Shown: piece by piece, positions 17,251 through 26,017 of the stretch | How positions within the stretch are numbered: position 1 is the first letter of the stretch | Layout of the letters: each line of letters begins with the position of its first letter | Assembly: GCF_017115085.1 (NCBI RefSeq) | Contig: NZ_JABXKJ010000236.1 | Location: 1 to 46,594, forward strand | From: Nostoc sp. NMS7 | GTDB taxonomy: Bacteria > Cyanobacteriota > Cyanobacteriia > Cyanobacteriales > Nostocaceae | DNA: 46,594 nucleotides | Direction of reading: 5' to 3' | The notes under the pieces: generated by a model | Told to the model about the DNA's origin: nothing | Seen by the model: only the letters and a program-made list of their open reading frames with translations | Databases searched by the model: none | Position numbers and translations under genes: made by a program

Positions 17251-18537
17251 ATGGGTTTTTATCCTAATCGTCAATTAACCTGTTTGGCAAGTTCAATTTC
17301 TGTACTTGTGATCACAACTGGTTTAGTAGTAGGTCAATCTGCTACTCAGAAATCTTTAGCTCAGACCTCCACTTCCCCCGCCCCGACTGGAGTAACATCG
17401 ATAAATGGTGCAGGTGCAACCAGTATAACTACTTTGTTTGTAGGTACAGGAACAACCTCTCCTCTTGCCCCGAAAGGCTCATGGTTTAACACTTACGGTG
17501 TTGGAAATCCTTCAACCCTCAATCCTCCAGGATCAATCAATCCGGCCGTCACATTCAGATATGCTCCGGTTGGTAGTGGCGCAGGGTTAGCAGCTTTTTT
17601 AACTCAAACCCCACCACCTGCGGCTGGTGGTACCATCAAAGCCCCAGTCTCTTTTGCAGCTAGTGACGATCCCTTAGTCGGAACAGAAAAAGTTAGTGGC
17701 GGTCCCAACGCTGGTATCCCTATCCAAGTGCCTGTGATCACCGTTGGAATTGCGTTAGCTTACAACCCAGCTGGTCTAAATGTACCAGCAGGTGGAATTA
17801 AGCTTTCACGAGCTACTTACCTTGGTATTCTTAACGGCAGCATCATAAATTGGAATGATGCCAAAATTAAAGCAGATAACGGCGGCGCAATAATTGCAGT
17901 AAATAAGCCCATCGTTGTAGTATATCGTAGTGACTCTAGTGGTACTACTTTTGCTTTAAGCAGTCATCTCAAGGCGGCATTTCCTACATGGAGCAGAGGA
18001 GTTGGTAAAAAAAGTATTGCTGGCTCTGTAGCCACAAAACCACCAGCTGATACAGTTGTTTGGCCATCCGGGTCAAAAGCCGCCTCAGGTGGTGGAGCTG
18101 TAGCTACCACGATCACCACTACTCCTGGTGCAATTGGTTATGTAGATAGTGCTACACGGTTAGCTAAGAATCTACCGGCTGCTCTGTTACAAAACAAGGC
18201 AGGTGCTTACAATAGCATCTCACCAACTACAATTTCAAATGCTTTTGTCGGTGCGACTGACCAAGATGCAAATGCTCGTCGGATTAAACTCGTAGTCACT
18301 GATCCAACAGCTGCAAATGCTTATCCGATTGTTACCGCAACTTACGTGGTATTTTATGACAAATACGCAGACGCTAAGGTAGCAACTGGTATTAAAGGAT
18401 TTATCGGCTGGGCTTTAGGAACTCCTGGTGCAGACAGTATAGCTATAGCTCGTGGATATGCTCCTCTTCCCCCTGCGATTAAAACTCTGTCTAAAGGGGT
18501 TGTCAATACTTACGTGGATACTGTTTTGAATCCATAA
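17251..18537 (+). CDS. PstS-like phosphate-binding protein
   Basis: A 428-aa secreted protein of the phosphate ABC-transporter substrate-binding family. A signal peptide (about residues 1-36, ending SLAQ) is followed by the binding domain. Typical PstS elements are INGAGATSITTLF near the start, the ligand loop YAPVGSGAGLAAF, SFAASDDPL, a second ligand loop VVVYRSDSSGTTFALS, and GAIGYVDS. It binds inorganic phosphate in the periplasm. A good ribosome site (AAGGAG) precedes the ATG. No pstC, pstA or pstB follows, so it is an orphan. It may be an extra PstS or an alkaline-phosphatase-related DING-type protein; the SGAG and SSGT loops support the binding role. Confidence 0.85.
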   Translation: MGFYPNRQLTCLASSISVLVITTGLVVGQSATQKSLAQTSTSPAPTGVTSINGAGATSITTLFVGTGTTSPLAPKGSWFNTYGVGNPSTLNPPGSINPAVTFRYAPVGSGAGLAAFLTQTPPPAAGGTIKAPVSFAASDDPLVGTEKVSGGPNAGIPIQVPVITVGIALAYNPAGLNVPAGGIKLSRATYLGILNGSIINWNDAKIKADNGGAIIAVNKPIVVVYRSDSSGTTFALSSHLKAAFPTWSRGVGKKSIAGSVATKPPADTVVWPSGSKAASGGGAVATTITTTPGAIGYVDSATRLAKNLPAALLQNKAGAYNSISPTTISNAFVGATDQDANARRIKLVVTDPTAANAYPIVTATYVVFYDKYADAKVATGIKGFIGWALGTPGADSIAIARGYAPLPPAIKTLSKGVVNTYVDTVLNP

Positions 18538-18542
18538 TTGTC

Positions 18543-18650
18543 AGGACTTACGCAAACAATAGCTGAAATCCTGATTTTTAAGTAGGGGCAATTCGCTTTA
18601 GCTGACCGCAGGGTATTGCCCCTAGCGCGTGTAGTTTTGCGTATGTCCCT
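18543..18650. repeat. MITE with GGACTTACGCAAA ends, copy 1
   Basis: The ends are AGGACTTACGCAAA and its near complement TTTTGCGTATGTCCCT. The middle contains GGGGCAATTC and ATTGCCCCT as an internal stem. The copy at 33205-33298 is the same element in the opposite orientation, with shared blocks such as CAATAGC, TAGGGGCAATTC and GCGTGTA. It starts 6 bp after the pstS-like stop and may serve as that gene's terminator. Confidence 0.75.
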
Positions 18651-19063
18651 GGCTTACCTCACCCTCAATCCCTCTCCGATATATTGGAGAGGGAAGCTAG
18701 AGACAGGCAGTGTTTTAGCGGTTTCTCTCATTCAACTAGAGATAGTAAATTGAGTAGCCTCAAAGCTTATAAGTAGTAGTTAGTGATGGCGATCGCTCTT
18801 AGTTACTGTAGCTAAGAAGTAAAGCGATCGCAGGGGTTGAAGATTGCTTCTCTTCTAGACGCTATGTGAATGAGATGCACCAATTACTCTGAGTGTTTTT
18901 CATGTTGCCGGGGTATCAATATTAACTAAAAGACGTTGGGAAAAGTTCAACCGTCAGCTATGTTATAATTAGCTAGTTGAGAAATATTTTCGGTCATGTA
19001 ACTGATTATATAGACGCCTCTCCGAATCTAAATCTCCACACTCTTTGATTCTGGAGGTGTTTT
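18651..19063. other. Intergenic hairpins
   Basis: No gene is seen here. CCCTCTCC (from about 18671) pairs with GGAGAGGG, a repeat related to those at 25468 and 28722. Two GCGATCGC sites (near 18788 and 18823) flank a partial palindrome. A fragment with TTCTAGACGCTATGTGAATG (from about 18855) resembles the CTACGAGACGCTACGTGAA repeat. Confidence 0.45.
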
Positions 19064-19171
19064 ATGTCACTTTATATGCTCTTAAGAGATATTCAAGCGA
19101 TAGGTCATAGTCTCAAAGTTAATAAACCTGAGACCTTCAGAGATGTGAGTCTTCAGCATTCCAAAACTTGA
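19064..19171 (+). CDS. Possible 35-aa small protein
   Basis: A short frame, MSLYMLLRDIQAIGHSLKVN onwards, preceded by a strong ribosome site (GGAGGTG, 5 bases before the ATG). It lies ahead of a 142-aa hypothetical gene on the same strand, with 135 bp between. The only evidence is the ribosome site and the open frame; the peptide has no membrane segment and I know no homolog. It could be a leader peptide. Confidence 0.3.
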   Translation: MSLYMLLRDIQAIGHSLKVNKPETFRDVSLQHSKT

Positions 19172-19306
19172 AATTTTTAGTGAGTAGAACTGTATTGCAA
19201 TACCTCGCGTGAAACTGATACATCTCACGCTCAAAAAATGTGCTAAGAAGAATGGACAGTAAAATCTGTCACAAATCCCCACAACATACGGATAGTAGTT
19301 GAACTT

Positions 19307-19735
19307 ATGCCAACGGATATAATTACCCGTCCTGAATCCCTCACAGAAGATTGTTTCTTTACTTACGCCCTTGGGACTGATTTGCATGATACTAATTCGA
19401 CAGCCAAATATTTACGCCGTATTAGGAAAGAAGATAAACCATATATCGACATAGCTGTTTCTCCGAGACCAGGCTATCGGTTTGAGGTTTGCCTGATCCC
19501 TGTTGAAGGGTTTGCTCAAGAAACAATATTGACAAAAGATGGATTCGCCAAAGCTTTAGCGATTATTTGTGCTGTATCTAATAAAGCTAGGAAGCGTTTC
19601 CCTTCAGGAAATGGACAAGATATAGTCCGGTGTCAATTTAGTAACTTAGCTGATGCAGTGGCTGTAGCTAACAGATTGTCTGCGTTGCCCTCTAGTATGT
19701 ATGAAACTCTTGCAAAGTTACCAAATGCCTTGTAA
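19307..19735 (+). CDS. Conserved-type hypothetical protein
   Basis: A 142-aa soluble protein with no signal or membrane segment. It is mixed alpha/beta in appearance: a region with YIDIAVSPRPGYRFEVCLIP (about residues 46-65), then a helical part with ALAIICAVSNKARKRFP and a C-terminal helix ADAVAVANRLSALP. The composition is that of a real globular protein. It lies ahead of a DUF3134 gene on the same strand, separated by 200 bp. I do not recognise the family and offer no function. Confidence 0.6.
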   Translation: MPTDIITRPESLTEDCFFTYALGTDLHDTNSTAKYLRRIRKEDKPYIDIAVSPRPGYRFEVCLIPVEGFAQETILTKDGFAKALAIICAVSNKARKRFPSGNGQDIVRCQFSNLADAVAVANRLSALPSSMYETLAKLPNAL

Positions 19736-19936
19736 GATGACATCCGCTTGAAGATTTATTATTCGGACTGACGCAAAGACATTTTAATGGTAAGTAACTA
19801 GAGGAAGTTGAGATGAAAAACTCTATGGGTCACATTTTATCTGTTGAGAAAAGAGTTGTTTTACAAGACTTTTAACGCTAGTATACAATTTTACTGTTTC
19901 TGCACGCTGACCCGTAATTCAAAGTGAGTTTTTTTT

Positions 19937-20170
19937 ATGCCTATAAGTCCTTTGCGTGAAGAACCTCGTAACCAGCGAGCGCCTGTAATTCGTACAAGTA
20001 ATGAGTTTATTCTCTTGGAATGGTTAAAGTCAACTGGTCGTCTGATCGAACGTGAACATCAAGAATCTGAGTATCTAAATGAAGTAGAAGAAATTTCAGA
20101 AATGATCGACCTTGACGATATCCCTTACGATCATGATGATGACGATGCGGAGATGGATTTAGAAGCCTAG
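19937..20170 (+). CDS. DUF3134 family acidic small protein
   Basis: A 77-aa protein with a basic Pro/Arg-rich N-terminus (PLREEPRNQRAPVI), a central ILLEWLKSTGRLIERE helix and a very acidic tail (DLDDIPYDHDDDDAEMDLE). This layout is that of cyanobacterial DUF3134 proteins, whose function is unknown. There is no good ribosome site; a T-run directly precedes the ATG. A MITE-like repeat follows the stop, then a stem-loop that probably terminates it against the convergent mltA. Confidence 0.7.
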   Translation: MPISPLREEPRNQRAPVIRTSNEFILLEWLKSTGRLIEREHQESEYLNEVEEISEMIDLDDIPYDHDDDDAEMDLEA

Positions 20171-20182
20171 TAGGGTAATTCG

Positions 20183-20289
20183 TATAGCGGTTCTCGGTCC
20201 TTGTGAAATACAAGAACCCCACCCCCAACCCCCTCCCCGCAAGCGAGGAGGGGGCTATGATGTACCTCATCTGATTAATAAACGCTATA
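20183..20289. repeat. MITE-like element with TATAGCG ends
   Basis: The ends read TATAGCGGTT and AACGCTATA (inverted). Inside, GGTTCTCGG...CAAGAACC and CCCCCTCC...GGAGGGGG form hairpins. The right end and middle resemble 25445-25560, which also ends AACGCTATA. There is no coding content. Confidence 0.55.
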
Positions 20290-20348
20290 ATTACTTACTT
20301 CAAAGGGTTTCATTGATTTGGAATGTGTAGTTTATTTACGCCGAAAGG

Positions 20349-20386
20349 CTAAGATTCCCGAATTTTTAGAGAAGTCGGGATCTTAG
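20349..20386. terminator. Hairpin between convergent DUF3134 and mltA genes
   Basis: CTAAGATTCCCGA (20349-20361) pairs with TCGGGATCTTAG (20375-20386), a stem of 12 pairs with one unpaired base. It lies between converging genes, so it may act in both directions. No long T-run follows. Its core resembles the hairpin inside the MITE at 52-158. Confidence 0.5.
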
Positions 20387-20405
20387 TATTAAAATGCGAG
20401 TGTGT

Positions 20406-21698
20406 TTAATTTTGGGACTTGAGTAATAGATAAAATAATTGTCCATTGCTGACTGTAATACCAGCGCGATCGCCTGCTAATTTCCCAGTACCTAAAAAAT
20501 AATCTACCCTACCAGCACCTTTAATTGCACCTCCGGTATCTTGGTCAAGAACATAGCGACTAACGATGCGCTCCTGCATTTTTCCGGTAGGATTAACAAA
20601 GGGAATAGAAGTGCGAATCAAGGCTAAAGCACCCGGAGGCATGAGGGATTTATCTGTAGCAATAGAACGCTCTGCTGTTAGTGGTACGTTGATATAACCT
20701 TGGGCTGGCTGACCGTGATTTTCTTGAAAAAAAACAAAGCTGCGATCGCGCGGAATATAAATATTTAATTCTTGGGGATGCTTTTGGAAATAGTCGAGAA
20801 TAATTGGCAAAGTTACGCCTTGTAGCGGTAATTTGCGATCATTCACTAATTCTCGCCCAATGCTTTTGTAATTATAAGCCGTATTACCCGCATAACCGAT
20901 TGTTGTCTGAGTCCCATCAGGAAGCTGAAGTCTCGCCGAACCTTCAATTTGAGCTAGATATGGTTCGAGGCGATCGCTAAACCAAAACAATTCTAATCCT
21001 CGCAATTTCCCTTTTGCACCTTGTAAACCATTTGCTCCTTCTAATTCCAAGCGTGTAGGATGAGGCTTAGGCCAGGAGTTTAAATCAGCAGGTAAGCGAT
21101 AAACAGGATAACGATATTCGGCTGTTGGGACGCGACTGGCTGCGTAAAGTGGCTCATAATAGGCGGTGAATAAAACGGAACCTTTGGTATCTTGACCGAC
21201 TGACTGGTAAAGAACAAATTCCCGCTCAATGGCTTGACGTAATTCTATTGGAGAATTAGTTTTTAATAGGAGTTCGCGGAATCTTCTCAAGCTTTGAAAC
21301 ACGCGATCGCGCGTAATTCCAGCCACCTGATAGTTTTGATAAGCAGCCGCAGCATTAGCTGTTTGCAGGTATTGGAGACTCTGAGCGATCGCACTCATTA
21401 GTGCCTGTTTTTCTGCTATTTGTCCATAAAGAACTTCATCCAAACAAGAGGTATCACTTTGACAACAAGTAACTGGTAGTCTCTGGATTAATGGTGCTTT
21501 TTGCTTTTGTGTAAATGCATCTTGATTTTCAGCAGTCAAGGAAATTGGTATATTCCACTTTTGCAAACGACATTCTGGTGGGCTGAGTTCCCGATATGTT
21601 AAAGATTGTATCCGCACCAGCAAAATCGATAGAACCACAGGTAAGCTGATGGCGATAAATTTGTTAAACTTTTCTAACCCAGCAAGTGTATTTTTCAT
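20406..21698 (-). CDS. mltA: Membrane-bound lytic murein transglycosylase A (MltA)
   Basis: A 430-aa cell-wall enzyme that cuts the N-acetylmuramic acid to N-acetylglucosamine bond of peptidoglycan and forms a 1,6-anhydro product. A membrane anchor at about residues 12-30 replaces the usual lipoprotein signal. The MltA barrel (about 140-340) includes FTAYYEPLY and IGYAGNTAYNYKSIGREL. The C-terminal 3D domain has VLDQDTGGAIKGAGRVDYF, with the catalytic Asp in the DTGGAIKG segment. The ATG at 21698 is preferred to a TTG one codon upstream. It is transcribed alone, converging on DUF3134. In a filamentous organism it may take part in septal peptidoglycan remodelling, which is inference. Confidence 0.92.
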   Translation of the reverse strand: MKNTLAGLEKFNKFIAISLPVVLSILLVRIQSLTYRELSPPECRLQKWNIPISLTAENQDAFTQKQKAPLIQRLPVTCCQSDTSCLDEVLYGQIAEKQALMSAIAQSLQYLQTANAAAAYQNYQVAGITRDRVFQSLRRFRELLLKTNSPIELRQAIEREFVLYQSVGQDTKGSVLFTAYYEPLYAASRVPTAEYRYPVYRLPADLNSWPKPHPTRLELEGANGLQGAKGKLRGLELFWFSDRLEPYLAQIEGSARLQLPDGTQTTIGYAGNTAYNYKSIGRELVNDRKLPLQGVTLPIILDYFQKHPQELNIYIPRDRSFVFFQENHGQPAQGYINVPLTAERSIATDKSLMPPGALALIRTSIPFVNPTGKMQERIVSRYVLDQDTGGAIKGAGRVDYFLGTGKLAGDRAGITVSNGQLFYLLLKSQN

Positions 21699-21788
21699 CA
21701 AAATTAAAACTTTTTAAGATTATCCCACCTCGCTCAAATTCAAAAATCAAAAATAATTTAATTGTTTGACAATACAAAAATTGTTCAC

Positions 21789-21824
21789 CAATGCCCAATG
21801 CCCAATGCCCCATGCCCAATGCCC
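21789..21824. repeat. Heptamer tandem repeat (STRR type)
   Basis: Five successive ATGCCCA-like heptamers with small variations lie immediately 3' of pxcA. The same motif, on the other strand, occurs at 36472-36509. Short tandemly repeated heptamers are a known feature of heterocystous cyanobacteria. Confidence 0.75.
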
Positions 21825-23170
21825 TATTCATTCATATTACGGTAAGTGGCAACTGCTGAAGGCGATATCCGGTTCAAAAATCGGAATATCCAGTATTTGA
21901 AAATCGTATCTAAAATCACCGGAAATGTAGCAATAAATAAGAAGATAAAATCTCGATTTGCTGGTAATCCCCAATGGCGCGATACACCTTCTAGTAGTAC
22001 TTCCCAGCCATGAGGAGAGTGGAATCCTACAAATATATCAGTAAACAAAATGATGATAAATGCCTTAGCACTATCACTAAGTCCATAGACAATATTATCA
22101 ACGAAATCTTTTAGCACAGCAATAGAAGATTTGCTGACTAATAAAAGGGAGATAAAAGCACCCACCGAGAAAATATCGGCAAAAACATTTTTGATAGCAT
22201 TAGAGCTTTCGTGACGAAATTCTTCAGCAAGCTCAATAGCCTTATTACTCATTTCAATTTCCATCCGCTCAGGCAATAGTGGAGGAGCTTTTGTAATGAG
22301 ATTTTCAAACTTGAGCTTTTCTTCAAATCTTTCTAATTCTGCAAGGGCTTCCTCTTCCATTTCGGAATTTATAAATATCTGCATTTTCTCACTACCTCTA
22401 AACCGCTCAACAAGTGGACCTACTACAAAAGCTTTTGCTATCTGATGGGTCAAAAGTGGTACGATAATTAATAGTAAAATAAACCTGATAGATATTATTG
22501 TTCTTCTTTGAGTCTGACGGAAACTCTGAATTACCTCTTGTTCAGAATTAGGATCTAATTCAACTTGCAAACGAGTGATAGTACTTAAAATAGAACGGGG
22601 TAAAATCCCTGTTGTATCAACTTTACGGTTTGGATTTGGTTTATTATCTGAGTCTTTAGTTGATAATTTGGGTGGTAACGGTGGAGTGTTGACGAGCAGC
22701 GACTTGTCATCAGATATAACCGAGTTAACTGGTAGATTTGGAGGTTTGACTATTAAAGCTTTAGAAGTTATTTGATCAGAACTTGTTGTGTATTTGGATA
22801 TAACTTGATCGATAAAGTTAAGCTTTTCCAAAACCAAAGAAGCACTGGGATGCTCTATACCTACTTTCTGAGCAGCTTTTTGATTTTCTTCATTTAAAAA
22901 CCAACGGCTGGCTTTCAACTCTGTAAGCCGCATCCTCGCAGTTTTTAATAGCTTTTTTAGGTCTGACTCAAAATAATCCATGACGCTGTTACTGTACATG
23001 GCTGAGTCAATGTCTATTTTATTACCATTAAAATGCTTACCTTCTATTTCCTGAATCTTTAATGCTGCATTATAAGCCTCATCTAAAGAACGTCCGGGAG
23101 TCTGTAAGTACCATCGATAAGCAGCAAGTAAGAAAGAATAGATTTTTTGGCTAAAAACAGAGTTTTTCAT
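21824..23170 (-). CDS. pxcA: Proton extrusion protein PxcA (CemA/CotA family)
   Basis: A 448-aa membrane protein homologous to chloroplast CemA and required in cyanobacteria for light-induced proton release and inorganic-carbon uptake. The N-terminal half is soluble and helical, with a Pro-rich spacer. The C-terminal half has four helices (near residues 230-250, 330-350, 365-385 and 400-425). The family signature GFHSPHGWEVLLEG, then HWGLP and a final WIFRFLNRISPSAVATYRNM, is present. The length is typical of the cyanobacterial form, which is longer than CemA. The ATG at 23170 is preferred over a TTG 9 bases upstream. It is divergent from the P-loop gene at 23258. Confidence 0.92.
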   Translation of the reverse strand: MKNSVFSQKIYSFLLAAYRWYLQTPGRSLDEAYNAALKIQEIEGKHFNGNKIDIDSAMYSNSVMDYFESDLKKLLKTARMRLTELKASRWFLNEENQKAAQKVGIEHPSASLVLEKLNFIDQVISKYTTSSDQITSKALIVKPPNLPVNSVISDDKSLLVNTPPLPPKLSTKDSDNKPNPNRKVDTTGILPRSILSTITRLQVELDPNSEQEVIQSFRQTQRRTIISIRFILLLIIVPLLTHQIAKAFVVGPLVERFRGSEKMQIFINSEMEEEALAELERFEEKLKFENLITKAPPLLPERMEIEMSNKAIELAEEFRHESSNAIKNVFADIFSVGAFISLLLVSKSSIAVLKDFVDNIVYGLSDSAKAFIIILFTDIFVGFHSPHGWEVLLEGVSRHWGLPANRDFIFLFIATFPVILDTIFKYWIFRFLNRISPSAVATYRNMNE

Positions 23171-23257
23171 TGCAGACAATCATCCAGCACTATTTGGTGA
23201 TTATTAACCTTAAGTTAACGCACGAGGTATACTAGCAAATCTATAAGGAGAAAGTTT

Positions 23258-25435
23258 GTGGTTTCTCATTCGGTTTGGATTGTTGGCACTAGCCGCAGTG
23301 GTAAGACGGCTCGCTTGGTAGAGCAATTTTGTAATTGGGTAAAATCTGAAAAGCAATATACTGAATCATTTTATACTAAAAAACCAGGACGAAAAAAAAG
23401 TGGTTATGTAGCAGAATTTTTAGATATTAAACAAACAGAGCTGGGAGTTTTAGTCTTAGCTGCCAATGATGATAATCGTCGAGAGTTAGGAGATATAATT
23501 GTTACATCTACCTTGGGAAAATATCCGGTTCGTGCGAAGACGCCACTAGGGTTTTTTCAGGATGAAGTTATTTTATTTTGGCCATTGCTAATTAACTCCT
23601 TGAACCTGAAGGCACAGTTTCCGGTAAGATTGCGCCCAGAAACGGAGCAAGAATTAGCAACCAAACTCTGGCGTCCCCAATTAGACGAAGAAATTTTACG
23701 TCTTGCGGGAGTGAATGAGTCTCGCTTGGTGCGTCGCATCCTAGACTTATTGCAATTAGCAGCTTACAGTGGTGTACCTTGCGAAGATATTGCCCAGATT
23801 TTGGCTAGGGGTTTAAAAGAAAATAATACAACTTTAGAGCCGGAATTTTTGGCATCTTTGCTCCTAGATTGGCGTAACTGGTGTTTAGAGAGAGGGTTAT
23901 TAACTTATGGCATTATTACTGAACTTTATAGTCAATATTTATTGAGCGATCGCAATTACCAGCAGCATCTAACTAAACGCTATCAGGCGGTTTTGGCGGA
24001 TGATGTTGATGATTATCCTAGCGTAGCGCGTCTTTTGTTTGAGTTGCTATTAGATCAAGGTGCAGTCGGGGCATTTAGCTACAATCCCGATGGTGCAGTG
24101 CGATTGGGATTGGGAGCAGATCCCAACTATTTAGAAGGGTTAGCAGAGCGTTGTCGGGTAGAAATCTTGACAGGGCCGCCTCCTGAGTCCCTTGGTGAGC
24201 AACTCACTAAACAGATGGTGGAATTAGTTACAGAACCGATGGTGCTGTTGAGTTTACCAGAGATTGTACACTCAATTCAAACTACCTCCCGCGCCCAATT
24301 ATTGCGACAAACAGCAGAGGTAATTGCTGATGTTATCCAATCAAAGCAAGTGGAAGCAGAACAAGTGGCGATTATTGCACCAGGTTTAGATGCGATCGCT
24401 CGTTATACTCTAGTAGAAATCCTCGTTAAGCAAAACATCCAGGTACAATCGCTTAATGACCAACGTCCCTTAGTTAGTTCACCGATCATTCGCGCATTGC
24501 TCACCATGCTGGCACTAGTTTATCCCGGCTTGGGACGCCTTGTAGATCGGGATGCCGTGGCAGAAATGCTGGTTGTATTGAGTCGGAAACAACAAATACC
24601 AGAAAACTCCTTGCTTTTAACAGACGCGATTAATCGCGTCTCTACTGACATTGATCCGGTACGTGCGGGTTTGATTGCAGATTACTGCTTTTTACCCCAT
24701 CCCGATCGCCCCAACTTGCTACCAATATCAGCCTTTGAGCGCTGGGATAGAATTGGCTATGCAGCGACCACAGCCTATAATCAGATATTACAGTGGTTAG
24801 AAGAGCAGCGATCGCAACAAGAACTGCGTTTAATTCCCAGTCCCATTTCCCTCTTAGACAGAGCAATTCAGCGTTTTTTGTGGAATGGTAGCAATCTCCC
24901 ATACGAACAACTAGCAGCACTGCGGGAATTATTAGAAACCGCCCAACACTACTGGGAAATTGACACCAGATTACGACAAATTGCCCCAGTTGAGACAACG
25001 CCTCACACAACTATTATCGAATTCATTCAATTACTGCGACGTGGTACAATCACCGCCAATCCTTATCCTGTGCGCCCGATTGGTGGAGTCAGAAAGGCTG
25101 TCACCTTAGCAACCATATTTCAATATCGATCTAGTAGGCGATCGCACCGTTGGCATTTTTGGCTGGATGCTGGTTCACCTCTATGGGCGAAAGGTGGTGC
25201 GGCGACTTTGTTTGGTGCGCCGTTTTTCCTGCGAGACAGATTAGGCGAACCTTGGACAGCAGAAGATGAGAAATTGGCAGAAGAACAAAGACTGCGAAGG
25301 ATTTTGGCAGATTTACTATCTCGTGTATCCGAGAGAGTTTATTTGTGTCACAGCGATTTAGCCGTGAATGGACAAGAGCAATTAGGGCCGCTGTTACCCT
25401 TAGTAAATGCCTGTGTGACGCATTCGGTTATATAA
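23258..25435 (+). CDS. P-loop AddB/UvrD-like protein ('recombinase family')
   Basis: A 725-aa protein starting at GTG with AAGGAG upstream. The N-terminus has a P-loop (WIVGTSRSGKTARLVEQF). The body is helical with segments resembling the non-catalytic helicase domains of AddB/RexB: QVAIIAPGLDAIARYTLVEI in the middle and, near the C-terminus, RLRRILADLLSRVSERVYLC in the place of UvrD motif VI. The usual C-terminal nuclease and iron-sulphur cysteines of AddB are not seen. A role in handling DNA ends or recombination is likely, but no AddA-type partner is nearby. Cyanobacterial homologs are often called recombinase family proteins. Moderate confidence in fold, low in function. Confidence 0.65.
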   Translation: MVSHSVWIVGTSRSGKTARLVEQFCNWVKSEKQYTESFYTKKPGRKKSGYVAEFLDIKQTELGVLVLAANDDNRRELGDIIVTSTLGKYPVRAKTPLGFFQDEVILFWPLLINSLNLKAQFPVRLRPETEQELATKLWRPQLDEEILRLAGVNESRLVRRILDLLQLAAYSGVPCEDIAQILARGLKENNTTLEPEFLASLLLDWRNWCLERGLLTYGIITELYSQYLLSDRNYQQHLTKRYQAVLADDVDDYPSVARLLFELLLDQGAVGAFSYNPDGAVRLGLGADPNYLEGLAERCRVEILTGPPPESLGEQLTKQMVELVTEPMVLLSLPEIVHSIQTTSRAQLLRQTAEVIADVIQSKQVEAEQVAIIAPGLDAIARYTLVEILVKQNIQVQSLNDQRPLVSSPIIRALLTMLALVYPGLGRLVDRDAVAEMLVVLSRKQQIPENSLLLTDAINRVSTDIDPVRAGLIADYCFLPHPDRPNLLPISAFERWDRIGYAATTAYNQILQWLEEQRSQQELRLIPSPISLLDRAIQRFLWNGSNLPYEQLAALRELLETAQHYWEIDTRLRQIAPVETTPHTTIIEFIQLLRRGTITANPYPVRPIGGVRKAVTLATIFQYRSSRRSHRWHFWLDAGSPLWAKGGAATLFGAPFFLRDRLGEPWTAEDEKLAEEQRLRRILADLLSRVSERVYLCHSDLAVNGQEQLGPLLPLVNACVTHSVI

Positions 25436-25444
25436 AACTTATGC

Positions 25445-25560
25445 AATATCAAACACCTCACCCCCAACCCCTCTCCTTAGTAAGGAGAGGGGAGATGAAG
25501 CACAGCTTTATCGGGGTGAGGTTAAGCTGTGCCTCATTCTTATTAAAAAACGCTATAGCA
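25445..25560. repeat. Palindromic repeat related to the TATAGCG element
   Basis: CCCCTCTCCTTA (25468-25479) and TAAGGAGAGGGG (25481-25492) form a near-perfect stem. CACAGCTT pairs with AAGCTGTG further on, and the right end is AACGCTATA as in 20183-20289. It lies just after the AddB-like gene and could end its transcript. Confidence 0.55.
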
Positions 25561-25627
25561 CTTACTGAAATATCCGAGTAAATTAAAAATGATATTCCTG
25601 AAATAGTAAAAGAGGGTTGTTAAGTTA

Positions 25628-25888
25628 ATGTCACTCGATTCGCTTAAGCAAGAAGCAACGAATCATAACACTTCACCACAAAGATTACGAGAATTAGCAG
25701 CAATTAATGATGAGCTAAGGAGATTAGTTGCTGCAAATCCTCTCGCCGATAGTAGTTTATTAGGAGAACTTGCGAGCCAAGCCAGAACTAACAAAGATGT
25801 GGAGATGCAAAGAGCGATTTCTCTACCCCAAAATCTGTTGTTACAGCCTCCACAATTACTTATTAATCACTTAAAACTATCAATTTAA
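25628..25888 (+). CDS. LRV-like (variant leucine-rich repeat) small protein
   Basis: An 86-aa protein. Residues 12-55 contain HNTSPQRLRELAAINDELRR and AANPLADSSLLGELASQ, the pattern of variant leucine-rich repeats (a P or L position, LxxLA, then N-P). These repeats occur in cyanobacteria beside larger LRV proteins. The C-terminus (LPQNLLLQPPQLLINHLKL) does not continue the repeat, so this may be a shortened member. It lies upstream of the TauE gene without obvious coupling. Function unknown; protein binding is a guess. Confidence 0.55.
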   Translation: MSLDSLKQEATNHNTSPQRLRELAAINDELRRLVAANPLADSSLLGELASQARTNKDVEMQRAISLPQNLLLQPPQLLINHLKLSI

Positions 25889-26017
25889 CAAACAAAAATA
25901 TTTGTTTATATTAACGAAACTTCCTAGAATATTTGGGGGTGAAATCAACCAACTAGCAATCAGGTTGAGTTTCGCTTTCTAGTCTCAAGCAAAAAAGTTT
26001 GTGGCGGGGGAAGCAAT

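Noticed and set aside
19813..19875. 20-codon frame MKNSMGHILSVEKRVVLQDF with GAGGAAG upstream
   Set aside because: Too short to support without conservation data; the ribosome-site match alone occurs by chance.
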